A stretch of 64,000 nucleotides of DNA, taken from assembly GCA_015680905.1 (NCBI GenBank), contig CM027384.1:70749001-70813000 (forward strand). The letters run 5' to 3'. Within the stretch, counting starts at the first letter, position 1, and each line of letters starts with the position of its first letter. The notes under the pieces are model-generated. The model ran no database searches, had not been told where the DNA came from, and saw only the letters and a list, made by a program, of their open reading frames with translations. This document shows, piece by piece, positions 22,293-31,869 of this stretch. Origin of the DNA: Coptis chinensis. Lineage: Eukaryota; Streptophyta; Magnoliopsida; Ranunculales; Ranunculaceae. A program made the position numbers and the translations under genes.

Positions 22293-22898
22293 CTATTTTA
22301 AAGAGTTAGAATGACCCAAAAGATGAATTAGTGATACTTTAGGTGAGAAAGGAATGAAGTATAGATCCTGATGTCTTTTATGAGGCTCAGATGAGGAAAT
22401 ATAAGACAAACTAGGTTTCTCGCTACACTCGGTCAAAGCTTGGCTCTCAACTATAGGAATGGTGTACTCATGGGATTGTGTGCTAGGCAAACACTTTTCA
22501 CCATGAGGGTTGAAAAAACTATAGAGGGTCTCTGAGGCAATTGGCTCAAGTGCAAATTCGAGGTTCCTCTGAAATGGTGGGTGAATGGATGGCTTAGTTG
22601 TGGTAGATTGTTTGATTTTAGGAGGTGGTAACTCAAGTTGATGGTGGTCGGTTGGTGGATCCTCAGCTGCCAAACTAAATTGAGATTCACATTGCACTAA
22701 ATAAGTTACTTCATCTTTTTCTTGCACATTAACTTGTTCATGCCTTAAATTAGAATTGTTAATTTCTATTTCCTCACCCTTTTCCTCTAAAACACTATAA
22801 GTATCCTCAATGGCATCATTCAAATGTGTTGAGGAATCATCCAGCCAAGTATAGTTAGCAAACACAAAGTCCTGGACATGCGCAACAGGAAGGTCCAT
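22293..22898 (-). CDS. Element X last ORF, acidic linker plus PPFQRNL tail domain
   Basis: 201 codons, open. The N-terminal half is acidic (VLEEKGEEIEINNSN) and the centre Pro/Thr-rich. The C-terminal half opens with HPPFQRNLEFALEP and continues to the stop. The same box and surroundings occur at the end of the element V ORF (about 11,800). I do not recognise the domain and see no catalytic motif. It follows the ORF at 22,911 after only 12 bases, in a different frame, so the two may be parts of one frameshifted protein. Confidence 0.55.
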   Translation of the reverse strand: MDLPVAHVQDFVFANYTWLDDSSTHLNDAIEDTYSVLEEKGEEIEINNSNLRHEQVNVQEKDEVTYLVQCESQFSLAAEDPPTDHHQLELPPPKIKQSTTTKPSIHPPFQRNLEFALEPIASETLYSFFNPHGEKCLPSTQSHEYTIPIVESQALTECSEKPSLSYISSSEPHKRHQDLYFIPFSPKVSLIHLLGHSNSLK

Positions 22899-22910
22899 AT
22901 TAAGAGAATG

Positions 22911-23372
22911 TCAATAGTTATCAAATTCTTCCTCCGTCACATCTTTATAAATATCTTCTGATGTCTCATCATTATATTCATCTTCAGATGGATCAGTGGG
23001 AGGTTCCTCGGAGGCATCTCTCAAATTTGAGTGGTTATCCAAAATAAGTCCTAAAGAGTCATCTTCAAGAATTTCCTCATCTAGGTGGGGTGTGGAGTCA
23101 ACATAATGGTTAATGGGAGGGTCATGGGTAGGTAATGGTTCATGAAATTCAGGGTAGGTCTCAACTAGGTCGAATGGTTTGGTTGTGGGAATAGGTTGTT
23201 CTACTTGTCTGTCGATCTCTAACAAGGTTGAAAGTTCTGTGTTAAGTGAGGGGAACATGGAAATCATTTGGGCTAGATTCTGAAGCATAGTTTGGGTTTT
23301 GGCATTTTGTTCTCTAAACAATTTTTCATTGTTGGTTATTTTTTCCCTAAATGTTTGTTCAGAGTCAGTCAT
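22911..23372 (-). CDS. Element X middle ORF, coiled-coil and acidic
   Basis: 153 codons. The N-terminus looks like a coiled coil (FREKITNNEKLFREQNAKTQ), similar in style to the helix after the zinc knuckle in gag proteins. The rest is very acidic and ends with repeated Asp/Glu. No catalytic residues. Most likely a gag C-terminal region degenerating in a non-autonomous element. Confidence 0.5.
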   Translation of the reverse strand: MTDSEQTFREKITNNEKLFREQNAKTQTMLQNLAQMISMFPSLNTELSTLLEIDRQVEQPIPTTKPFDLVETYPEFHEPLPTHDPPINHYVDSTPHLDEEILEDDSLGLILDNHSNLRDASEEPPTDPSEDEYNDETSEDIYKDVTEEEFDNY

Positions 23373-23703
23373 TTGTTGGGAAATTTAGTCTGGGAAGGGT
23401 GGCGAACTAGATGGGTGGGTGATTTCTGGCATGGTGGAAGGGTCTGGCGTAGGTGAGGTTAGCATCAATCTTGTCCGTTCTAGATCCTGAAGTATTATTT
23501 TGTTTTGGGCCATTATTTTGTCAAATGTCGTTAGCAGAGGGGAAGCTTGGTGGTGTGGGTTTGGTTGGTATGGTGTTTGATAGTCATAGTTATTGGCGAA
23601 TGGATATGATTTGAGTCCTTCTTGGGATATGGCGTTTGAGTGACTCTGGTTGATCTCGTACTATGATGGCCGGGTTAGGCTGAGGCTGAATAAATATGGG
23701 ACA

Positions 23704-24027
23704 TTAATGGGCAGTGTGGTCTAGATCTGAACAAATTGTGTACATAAAAGTGTTTAGTTCGTTGTACACACTCATCACGAAACTAGAAGTAGACGACACT
23801 GGTTGACTCCATGTATAGTTTGGATGACTAGAAAACTCTTGATTGTATTGGTTACTATGAAAATTTGAAAATTGAGGCTCATAATTATTATTATATCCTA
23901 TAGTAGGTCCAAACTCTTGGTATGATGGGCACTGAGAAGCCCAATGGTAAGGACTACTACAGCATGAATATGGTGAAGAGTTTGCATAATAACCACATGA
24001 TTGTTGGTCTATATATTGATATGCCAT
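23704..24027 (-). pseudogene. gag: Element X gag-like ORF with Cys/His cluster
   Basis: 107 codons. It contains CCSSPYHWASQCPSYQEFG, similar in spacing to the zinc knuckle segment of Athila/Tat gag proteins (C-x-S-x-x-H-x4-C-P), preceded by Tyr/Ser-rich and followed by Asn/Gln-rich sequence. The N-terminal capsid domain is missing. Homology seems to run on through 23,390-23,700 with stops. Confidence 0.5.
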
Positions 24028-25394
24028 ATTGGTTTTAAAAATATATTCTAAGATAATTAATATGCAAACAAAACTCTAACTATAAATATCTAGATAGGCG
24101 TGTGCGTTGACGTTTACGATAGATAACGTTAGATGGTTTAGTCTTACTGGACCTTAATCTCATGCAAGGCTAAGGCCAATATGAAACAAAACCACTAGCA
24201 GCAGTCAAACAACCACCTGATATACTAGAATTACAACTCTTCTGACATAAGAGACGAGGAGTGAAAGAAGGAGTACATGAATGCCTCCTTGCTACGCGTA
24301 TGAATAGCGTCTTTGATACGCGATCTCAGTGTATTAAAGAAGTTCGGAATACTGAATAGTAAAAATAACTTGAACACAAAGAGAGCCTGTAATTAACCTG
24401 TGAATTGGCCTTTTTCGGAAGGGGCGCGGGCGCGCTCAAGGTACTGTTCGATTTTTTTTATTTTATTTTATTTTTATTTTTTTTGAAGAGTAACAAGATG
24501 GCGGGAGCACTCCTAATATAGGTATCATAGGGTGCGGATGCGCTCCAAAAAGTTTGAAATTTTTACAGTAGTTTTCTAAGACATCCAGTAAGTCGCTTAT
24601 AAAATTTCAAAACAATTGGAGTTATGAAAGTCCTTCTACTGCCCTGAAAAGTTTGTTAAATAGTTTTCAGACACAATACAAACAACCGAATGATTAACCA
24701 ATCAAAACAGAACCAAAAATCTACAAACTTTTACTGGAGACTCCTAAAAATCATGCGTGTTTCTGTAAAATATTTAGAGCAATTGGAGTTCTACAAACCC
24801 TTTTTATCGGTTGTTGTTCCATAAATTAAGTGATGCAAAACTACAGAAACACACTAGAAACAATCCACTAGTTACGTGGTCAAAACAAATCCAAAACTCT
24901 TCAAAATTTTACTGCAAACTCCTGACTTATAATAGATACTCCTGTAAGAAGTTTAGAATTTTTGAAAGATCCTAAGTAACCCTACTTGTTTGTTTTTCCA
25001 GAAACTTACGGTGTGAAAACTGAAATATAGCAGTGTAAATATGGTAATAGTTCACTAGGTAAAACCACTAGGAAAACTATTAAACAATTCCAGTAAATCA
25101 ACAACACCTTAAAGATTATGGCTGAACAATTTCAGAATTTTCATAAATTAAAAAATACATTTACAGTAGTATTCTTCATTGTGAGTCCGCAGTCTTAAGG
25201 GAGCGCGGGCGCACTTTGTGCAAGGCAAAAGGGTGGGCGAGCGCGCTCTTACTTTAAAACCGTGAATTTCAAGCTTGAACAGTAACAAAAATATGAGAAA
25301 CAAGAACAAAAAATTAAATGGTGGGTGGGTAGAGAATGGGGGATTGCCCCTTGGATTCAACCAATTGAATTCTTATCCTGAATGAGTTTAAAAT
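24028..25394 (-). other. Leader of element X
   Basis: 1.4 kb between PBS and first ORF, AT-rich with isolated GC-rich words GCGCGGGCGCGCT (about 24,424), GTGCGGATGCGCTCC (about 24,531) and GCGCGGGCGCAC/GCGAGCGCGCTC (25,203-25,246). No convincing ORF; the 25,148-25,360 minus stretch is the GC-word region read through. Confidence 0.5.
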
Positions 25395-25407
25395 GGCAAT
25401 GGCGCCA
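25395..25407 (-). other. Primer binding site of element X
   Basis: Minus strand TGGCGCCATTGCC, two bases inside the LTR end at 25,410. It matches the first 13 bases of the tRNA-Asp PBS of element A except at one position, after which the match is lost. Confidence 0.65.
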
Positions 25408-25409
25408 TT

Positions 25410-26714
25410 TGGTAACTCGTAAAAACTCGACTAGATTTCTCTAACTTTATTCTTACGTTATCAATTATTTATTTCCTACTCTCACATGTATATTCATGGA
25501 ATATATAGAGTACGGAATTATTCCACTCTTAACTATCTAGACTTAAATGAATTCAACTAATCAAACACAAGGAAACAATGGTGAGAGCAATATTTATAGA
25601 TGTGAATTTATACTATGAAACTAAATATATGAATTTAACTTATACTAATTTAATTAAAGCAATTGAATATGAATTGAATAAAATATGGAGAATAATAGAG
25701 AAAGAATAAGAAGGATTTGATTCCACCTTGATTAATTCTTAATATGCTAGTATAAATTTGTTGTAATCCTAATCTTTATGTTTTCACATAAAGGTTAGGT
25801 ATTTTTAATACCTAATTATTCATGGCAATCTCTACCAACTAATAATCAGCATGTGAGGCAATTTAAACCCATTCTCATGATGAATTAACTACCTTCTAGA
25901 GTGGAATAGATTACTATAACTTATTCTATACTAACACATCAAGTCTTCATCAAAGTTTTAATCAAACCCTTCTAATGGGGGTTTAGCTAAGATTCATTAG
26001 ACTATCAAAATTAAAAGAATAAGACTAAGACATAGTTGAAACAATATAAATAAATTGGCTTTATTAATGGTGTCTAGGCTAGAAAACAATAATTAGGTTT
26101 TAAAACTAAAGAAGAAAACTAATTTATTATCTAATGAGAGAGAGAGTTAGAAAACCCTAATTTACAACTAAACTAAAGAGGGGAGTAGCCAAGTTTTGTT
26201 TAGCTTTAACTCTCTTTATATAGGAGAGGGTTAGGTTTACAATTTCGGGCATAGGCTTTGGAGCTATATTTTGGGCCATTAAATCAAGCCCAAAACCTAA
26301 TTACTTAAGTCCAAAAAGGGTTTCTCTGCTAGAAATTACTCCAATAGCCTTTTCATCCACTTTTACTCCTCTGATTGGATCAAGGTCTAGACCATTAAAA
26401 ATCTATTTCCGAGCTGGTCGTTTTGACATATAGTAGGCCCAATTCTGAGGTCTGAGTCCAAAGTTACGGCTTGCGGAATTTTTGTTAACTTTTCTGCTCT
26501 ATTTCTGTCTGTGTTGACTTTGACTTTTCAGCTTTGACTGGACTTTAAAAAGGATTTTTCTCCTTGAAACTTGGGCTTTAACCATAGAACTTCTTAGCAA
26601 GCAACCTTTGCTCCTTTCTCTTGTAAAAGTAACATATTTCTTCACATATTTGACTCCAAGACCTGAAATACACAAAAACACATAAATAGTACTAACTCTT
26701 ATTTATTATACACA
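25410..26714 (-). repeat. LTR shared by X (5') and W-side element (3'), first segment
   Basis: This segment begins next to a PBS and contains the copy of 19,384-20,160 from 25,938 on, with a minus-strand TATATAAAG box at about 26,214-26,222. It stops abruptly at ...TATTATACACA. The continuation TAATTGGTCT...TTATCA is found at 34,282-34,340 after the Helitron. Total LTR length without the Helitron is 1,364 bp. Confidence 0.8.
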
Positions 26715-26961
26715 CTAACAAAATGCACGTGTTCTGCACATGAACGATACACAAAACTTATTGAAGAGAATGTGAACATAGTTAAACTTATCAAGAGGAG
26801 AGTTAAGCTGCTCTATATTTAACCATAATGTCTTCTACGAAATTTTCATAGATCGTGTCTTTTTGCATCTCAACACCCAAAGTTTTTATAGCTGTAAGTA
26901 TGTGAGTAATTCTCGTGTAATTTAAATGGCCAGGTTAATTATGGTGTATTTTATCAATAGA
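26715..26961 (-). mobile_element. Short Helitron-like unit sharing the same 3' end
   Basis: On the minus strand, 26,961 begins TCTCTATTGATAAAATACAC and continues ACCATAATTAACCTGGCCATTTAAATT. This closely matches the 5' end of the large Helitron at 34,281 (TCTCAATTAG...ACCATAATTAACATGGACATTTAAATT). The base to the right is T, as required for a terminus. It suggests a second 5' terminus 7.3 kb downstream, leaving a 247-bp unit. Confidence 0.5.
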
Positions 26962-26999
26962 GATACATAAAATATATACTGACACATCATTAAATTAAA

Positions 27000-28328
27000 C
27001 TCTTGCTTTAGGGTGCATCTCGTTCAAAGATAGTCGTCACTCAAGTTTGGACTTGCTATATACATTGGTGCATGCTTAAGGTTGCATTCCAATTCATCCG
27101 CTTTGAATCTCCAAAGGATGAGAAAAGACCTATTCTTTGTATAACACAAAGAAAACCATTGTTAAATCAATGCCTGATAAAATCAATTTATATACCTTTC
27201 AATAAATGCGAAACGGGTCTTACAACAACTATAGCAAGTGCATTGGCAAGTAGTTCAACTGCTAATAGAACATATTAAGTAAATAGATCCTCGACTACTG
27301 ATTTGAATATCATTATTACATCTAGCCCGGGAAAAACTCTAGTACATATGGAAAAAGAAGTAACATGAGCAGAACATGCTAATGGCCATGATATAGTAAA
27401 AGGAAAATCATAAATTATGTATATTTGAGATATTAGTTATTGTTTAAGCTGCACCAAAACCAATAGCTACGATTATGGAGCTCAAATTTTATCATCGACT
27501 CTATTTCCCAAACAAAAAATAAACCCTGTTCAATATGTGATTTTGAGTCAAGATGACCATAAACCATTTCTTATATTAGTATTAACTGATTCAATAGTTA
27601 CTATACCAAATCCTTCAAACAAACCCTTTTTTTGTTCCACTTGATTCAATGCCTATTCACAATTTTAAGTCTATATAACCAAATCAAACATAATTAAAAG
27701 GATTCGAGTTCTTCTTCCACTATTGGAAAAATCCTTGCGTCCTTCGTAGTTTGAACGAAAATGATAGGAAGTTTTTACTAAAAATACACCCTTAAAGAAT
27801 GTCAAGAAGAAAATCACTAACCAGTATATATAAAGTTGCTCGATAAAAATCCCCATAATCCCAAACCAAATACTTGAGGCAGAAAATCGAAAACCTCAGA
27901 GACACCCAATAGCGAAGCCTCAAATGTAGTAATGAACACATAATTTAACTGAACTTTACATGAGAGACTTAATGCAACTAACCTTAAAAGATTAAAACTG
28001 GATGCCTCAGAAGATAAACATCATCCCATCTGCCACTACAACCATAAGCAAAAACCATTGAAGGAACTCAACTTTGTGTACTCTTCAGTATCATAATTTA
28101 GGAAAAGAATATAATACTTCCTACGTCAGTTGAATTCAAATTGGATTTATATTACATTTTACTATATTATGAACCTTAAGGTCGTGAAAAATTGAACAAC
28201 CTCAAAGTGCCTTGATCCACCAAACTGAACCATGGGTATCCTTGAGGAACCAAGATACCTTAGATCACAACCTCCTAATCCACAATAGTGTCTTGCATGC
28301 ATTTAAACCAAGCAATAAAATATGTTAC
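27000..28328. other. Helitron interior, no gene recognised
   Basis: AT-rich. Short ORFs (27,072-27,278 plus; 27,671-27,856 minus) have no recognisable motif. A block around ACCCTTAAAGAATGTCAAGAAG at 27,790 recurs at about 28,588, an internal duplication of about 45 bases. Confidence 0.5.
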
Positions 28329-28434
28329 CTTGGATATTTGTTCGCCATTGTTAGACAGAACAGATTGCTTTGACATTGCAGTTATCTGAGCATGTGCAGC
28401 TACTCCAGCAACAAAATTCTCAAACTGCTCTTGC
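28329..28434 (-). pseudogene. Captured exon of an unidentified gene
   Basis: On the minus strand an open 106-base segment is bordered by an acceptor-like AACAG and a donor-like AAG|GTAACA. It reads QEQFENFVAGVAAHAQ and continues SKQSVLSNNGEQISK. Amino-acid composition looks like real protein, but I do not recognise the family. It lies in the same strand as the helicase exons at 31.5-31.9 kb, and could be from the same or another donor gene. Confidence 0.35.
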
Positions 28435-31400
28435 CTGTTATCAGCATTAGTATACACATTACACTTCCATTGTTACTCATATTAATATCACAGCTCATAT
28501 ATAAGCTCAAAACTCCTTGTAGTTTTATGTTCATTTTAGTCTTCCATATAGTTATGAAAGGATAGAAAGTTTAAGACAAAAAAAAACACCCTTAAAGAAT
28601 GTCAAGAAGCAAATCACTTACCAGTATAAACAAAGGACGCAAGGAAACTCAACACGCTCTGTAGAAGAAGACACATTTTTTATTATTTGAATGCTTAAAG
28701 CTAAAGTAATTAGAAGTTTCATACACAAAACTTGTATAACTATTTAATCACACTGATTATGCTACTAACATTTCATACCACTAAAGACGATCATAGATGC
28801 CCAACTCGTTGAGAACATGATAAAGTTAAGCAGAAAAGGATATAGAAGTTCAATGGGAGATAAATAACACCAACTCTAATTAAGCATACTGATATAAAAT
28901 ATGAACAAAATCAGCACGCATACCTTACAGAGATTGGATGCACTTATTTGTAAGACATTTAAAAAAAAATAGGGTAACGAAGAAAAGGCCTATTGGGAGA
29001 CTGGGTGGAGAGATGGCTTGGAACAATTGCCTTAACGGATCAAAAATTGAAGTGTCAAAGCTTAGGTATTCAGGGAAGAAAGCACTGAAGCAGAAAGGCA
29101 AACATTGATAATTTGATATATTGATATCAATATAATAATATTGTAGAGACACAATGTTAGACACCAAACGGTTCCGAAGTTATCGGCATTACACAGTTCG
29201 CAAATAACAACGGCATATACAAAAGAAAAACAGATCAAGACACTATGTAACGGATGTGCCTTCTTAAGGTTAACACAATGCATACTTAATCAGATGAATA
29301 GCAAGATCAGACAAAAAAATGAGCTAAGAATACATAACCCTGTCAAGGGTTCTTTGATCATTGTCTTGTGTATGGACTTTTTGTCTTGTACTTGAATTAT
29401 TGTCACATACTCGGATACTCCCATAGATCAACTTCAACCGTTGGCCTTGGGTCAACTTCTCTTTGCTAATTAAATAAGGCTAACACCATCAAGGGTTGCC
29501 AAGCTAGACAAACAGCAAAGGTTCAAAGTATAAATCATTCACGTGTTACTCATGTTAGCCATTATTTGAACCATGATTTCTAACATGGCCATTAATCTAT
29601 TTTTTTTTAAGAAAGTTATTGGGTTAAGGAAGGCCAAACCCATTATTAAAGATTAAAAATCTTACATGGATTAGCCCTTGAGCATCCTCATTTACATAGT
29701 TGTGTAAAGCACTAATATAACATGTGACGGCTAACACCATTATAAATCACATAATATGAGCATCCTCATTTACATAGTTGTGTAAAGCACTAATATAACA
29801 TGTGACGTATAAATCACATAATATGATTTAAACAATTCTAGCACCTTTCTTGTGTTTTTTGAGGGGTTATGCCATCAAAGGCCAAACTGAGCATCAAATA
29901 CTACATAAGAGCATACTAAAATTCAGAGATGCCAAGTTTTTGGCATTTGACCACTTACAGATCATTCAATAATGTCAAATTTGAAAGCCTTGATAGTTTT
30001 TAACCTTCAAAAGAGTTTCCTTCAAATCTGCTACACAAAAGGTATAAAAGTGAATGACTTAATACATCATGTAAATAAAAAGTTGAGTCACAACGTTGGT
30101 AAGCACAATAACTTTAAGAGTTCATGTAGAACATATTGTGGGAGAAACCAACCTAATCATTATCAGCCAACACAATCGACTCAACTCAAAGGAATTTTGA
30201 ATCGAGTCAAACATTAACATTTTGAGCCCCCGACCTTCTGGGATGATGGAGAGATGATAAAAAGGTGTACGAAAAGTCTAATTGAAAATTGATCGAAAAC
30301 CATAACTCACAAAGACATAAGTTTTGTTCAATGTTGTCGGGTATATCTCATTTTCAAGGGTTATCTGCTCAAAAGAGTTATAACTAATCCAGACGGTAGA
30401 AGTAAAAATAGTACAAACCAATTAAAGAAACCACAATATCACTCAACTCATTGGAATTTTGAACTGCATCAAACATTGACATTTTTTAGCCCCTGAACTT
30501 GTGGGAAGATGGAGAGATGATAAAAAAATTTAACGGAATGGATAACTCATTATAGTATGAATCTATAAGAGCATATTTAAAAGATCGCTATCAACCGCTT
30601 AATCAAAAGAGTCGAGGAACAACAACTCTAGTCCAGTCCCTCTTTCATTCAACTTGTCTTGGAAAAAGTAATTTAATGGATTAGTAGGAGTCCTCAACCG
30701 GTCATTCGAAATTCAAGCATTCAAACATATATACTTTATAAGAGGGCTTTTACAGAAGATAAAAATGAAAAGAATAATATGCTAAGTTTTTTGATTGAGA
30801 CAACTAATCCCAGTGAAGCACGAGAACAAAACGGATCACAAACAATAAAACCCACATCCTTACTTATCAAAGTCCCGGTTACACACCCAAAACAGTTATG
30901 AAGCTATAATCACAATAAAAGTCGAAAACCTTGCATACATGAATGTTAAAAAAACTCTCCACTTAAGCACCAAAACCTATCTCGAAACAAAGGCAATCAC
31001 AAACAGAACCTCGTCCAAACATAGCCACACTCTGCAGCAAAGTATTAAGAAAAAACAGAGTAAATATCAAAACCATACAGTCTCTTGCTACTGAGTTTAT
31101 GCTCTGGAGAAGCTTTAGAAGTACCCCTAGAGTAAGAGATGCCATTTTACCTTCAAACTCTAATTCTCTTAAACATGTATCTGCAATTCAGGCATTCGTA
31201 GAGGTCAATCTAATTTGCATTTCAAAACTTGTGCTTGTAAGCATATTTCAAAATTATTACTCTGTATAATTGTAACAGCACGCAGCGTCGACTACAGGAA
31301 TGATGAAATAACATATGCATAGCTTAGAACGTAGCAATGAAGATTCTGATGACCACTGTTGCAACTTACAAATAATAACATTCAGTTTGAAAGAAGACAT

Positions 31401-31464
31401 TATCTGGTCGACTCTACTTGCAGTTCAATGTTCCATACTCTCAACAAAACTTAGTGCCATATAC
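28435..31464. other. Helitron interior with small duplications, no gene recognised
   Basis: AT-rich sequence. A tandem duplication lies at 29,680-29,825 (the block GAGCATCCTCATTTACATAG twice, with TATAAATCACATAATATGA after each). A diverged repeat pair lies at about 30,190-30,275 and 30,430-30,520 (GATGGAGAGATGATAAAAA). The short ORFs at 28,925, 29,062, 29,972 and 30,963 show no recognisable domain. Confidence 0.5.
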
Positions 31465-31645
31465 CTTTAGGATCATTAATGGCTTTTGATTCAGCACATC
31501 AAATCATAAGAACCTGCTGCCTCAAGGATAATCTTAATATAGATGGTGGATCATGGTCATTTAATTTGTTGAAAAAAGACCGAGAAACCAATCGGTAGAT
31601 ATAACCATCACAAGTCTGCCCTGTCCTTCCTTTACGTTGCTCAGC
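31465..31645 (-). pseudogene. Captured exon of a DExH-box RNA helicase (motif VI)
   Basis: Minus-strand exon between acceptor TGTAG and donor AAAG|GTATAT. It reads AEQRKGRTGQTCDGYIYRLV, then FFNKLNDHDPPSILRLSLRQ. This is motif VI of DEAH/DExH helicases (usual Q-R-x-G-R-x-G-R; the last Arg here is Gln) and the start of the winged-helix region. It most resembles plant DExH proteins of the zinc-finger type as I recall them. An in-frame stop at about 31,504 shows it is non-functional. Confidence 0.75.
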
Positions 31646-31722
31646 CTACAGAAAATCCTAGAAATTGATTAATCAGGTCTTCCAAGCAAATCTCAAACCG
31701 AATAATAAGTTCTTTTGGGTAC

Positions 31723-31869
31723 CTGAGACTTAGATACCTAGGTAAGTTCAGCTGATTCCTTTTTTCTGATACTGTCCGAATAGACTTGTTAAGATCGACA
31801 TGAATCAATAACAGACACTATTCCAGGTATTGTTACTAAAGATTCTGCTATGTTAGTAGCTAATATAAC
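31723..31869 (-). pseudogene. Captured exon of a DExH-box RNA helicase (motif V)
   Basis: Minus-strand exon between acceptor CACAG and donor CTCAG|GTACCC, directly upstream of the previous exon with a normal-looking intron of 77 bases. It reads VILATNIAESLVTIPGI, motif V of DEAH-type helicases, then VIDSCRS and ESAELT. Two stops interrupt the frame. Intron retention indicates capture as DNA. Confidence 0.75.

Larger units (their letters stand above)
19384..26714 (-). mobile_element. Element X: non-autonomous LTR element, minus strand
   Basis: In the minus direction: LTR (26,714-25,410, continuing to 34,340 across the Helitron), PBS (25,407-25,395), GC-word leader, three gag-like ORFs (24,027-22,293), 3' non-coding region, polypurine tract and 3' LTR. 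No protease, RT or integrase can be found in either frame set, so it must depend on a relative such as W. Overall it resembles TR-GAG or LARD-type elements, but its ORF content is not one I recognise as named. Confidence 0.75.

Noticed and set aside
25936..26719. A solo LTR flanked by CTAAC duplications (25,931-25,935 and 26,715-26,719)
   Set aside because: The left CTAAC is part of the LTR, because it also precedes the other LTR copy at 13,301, and the right CTAAC is the first five bases of the Helitron. A PBS at 25,395 and the continuation at 34,282 explain the structure better.
27072..27278. Plus-strand ORF in the Helitron as a gene
   Set aside because: No domain, no splice context, and composition typical of AT-rich non-coding DNA.
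29060..29290. Minus ORF with a hydrophobic start, possible small membrane protein
   Set aside because: Overlaps another open frame, no known motif, inside a Helitron interior rich in AT.
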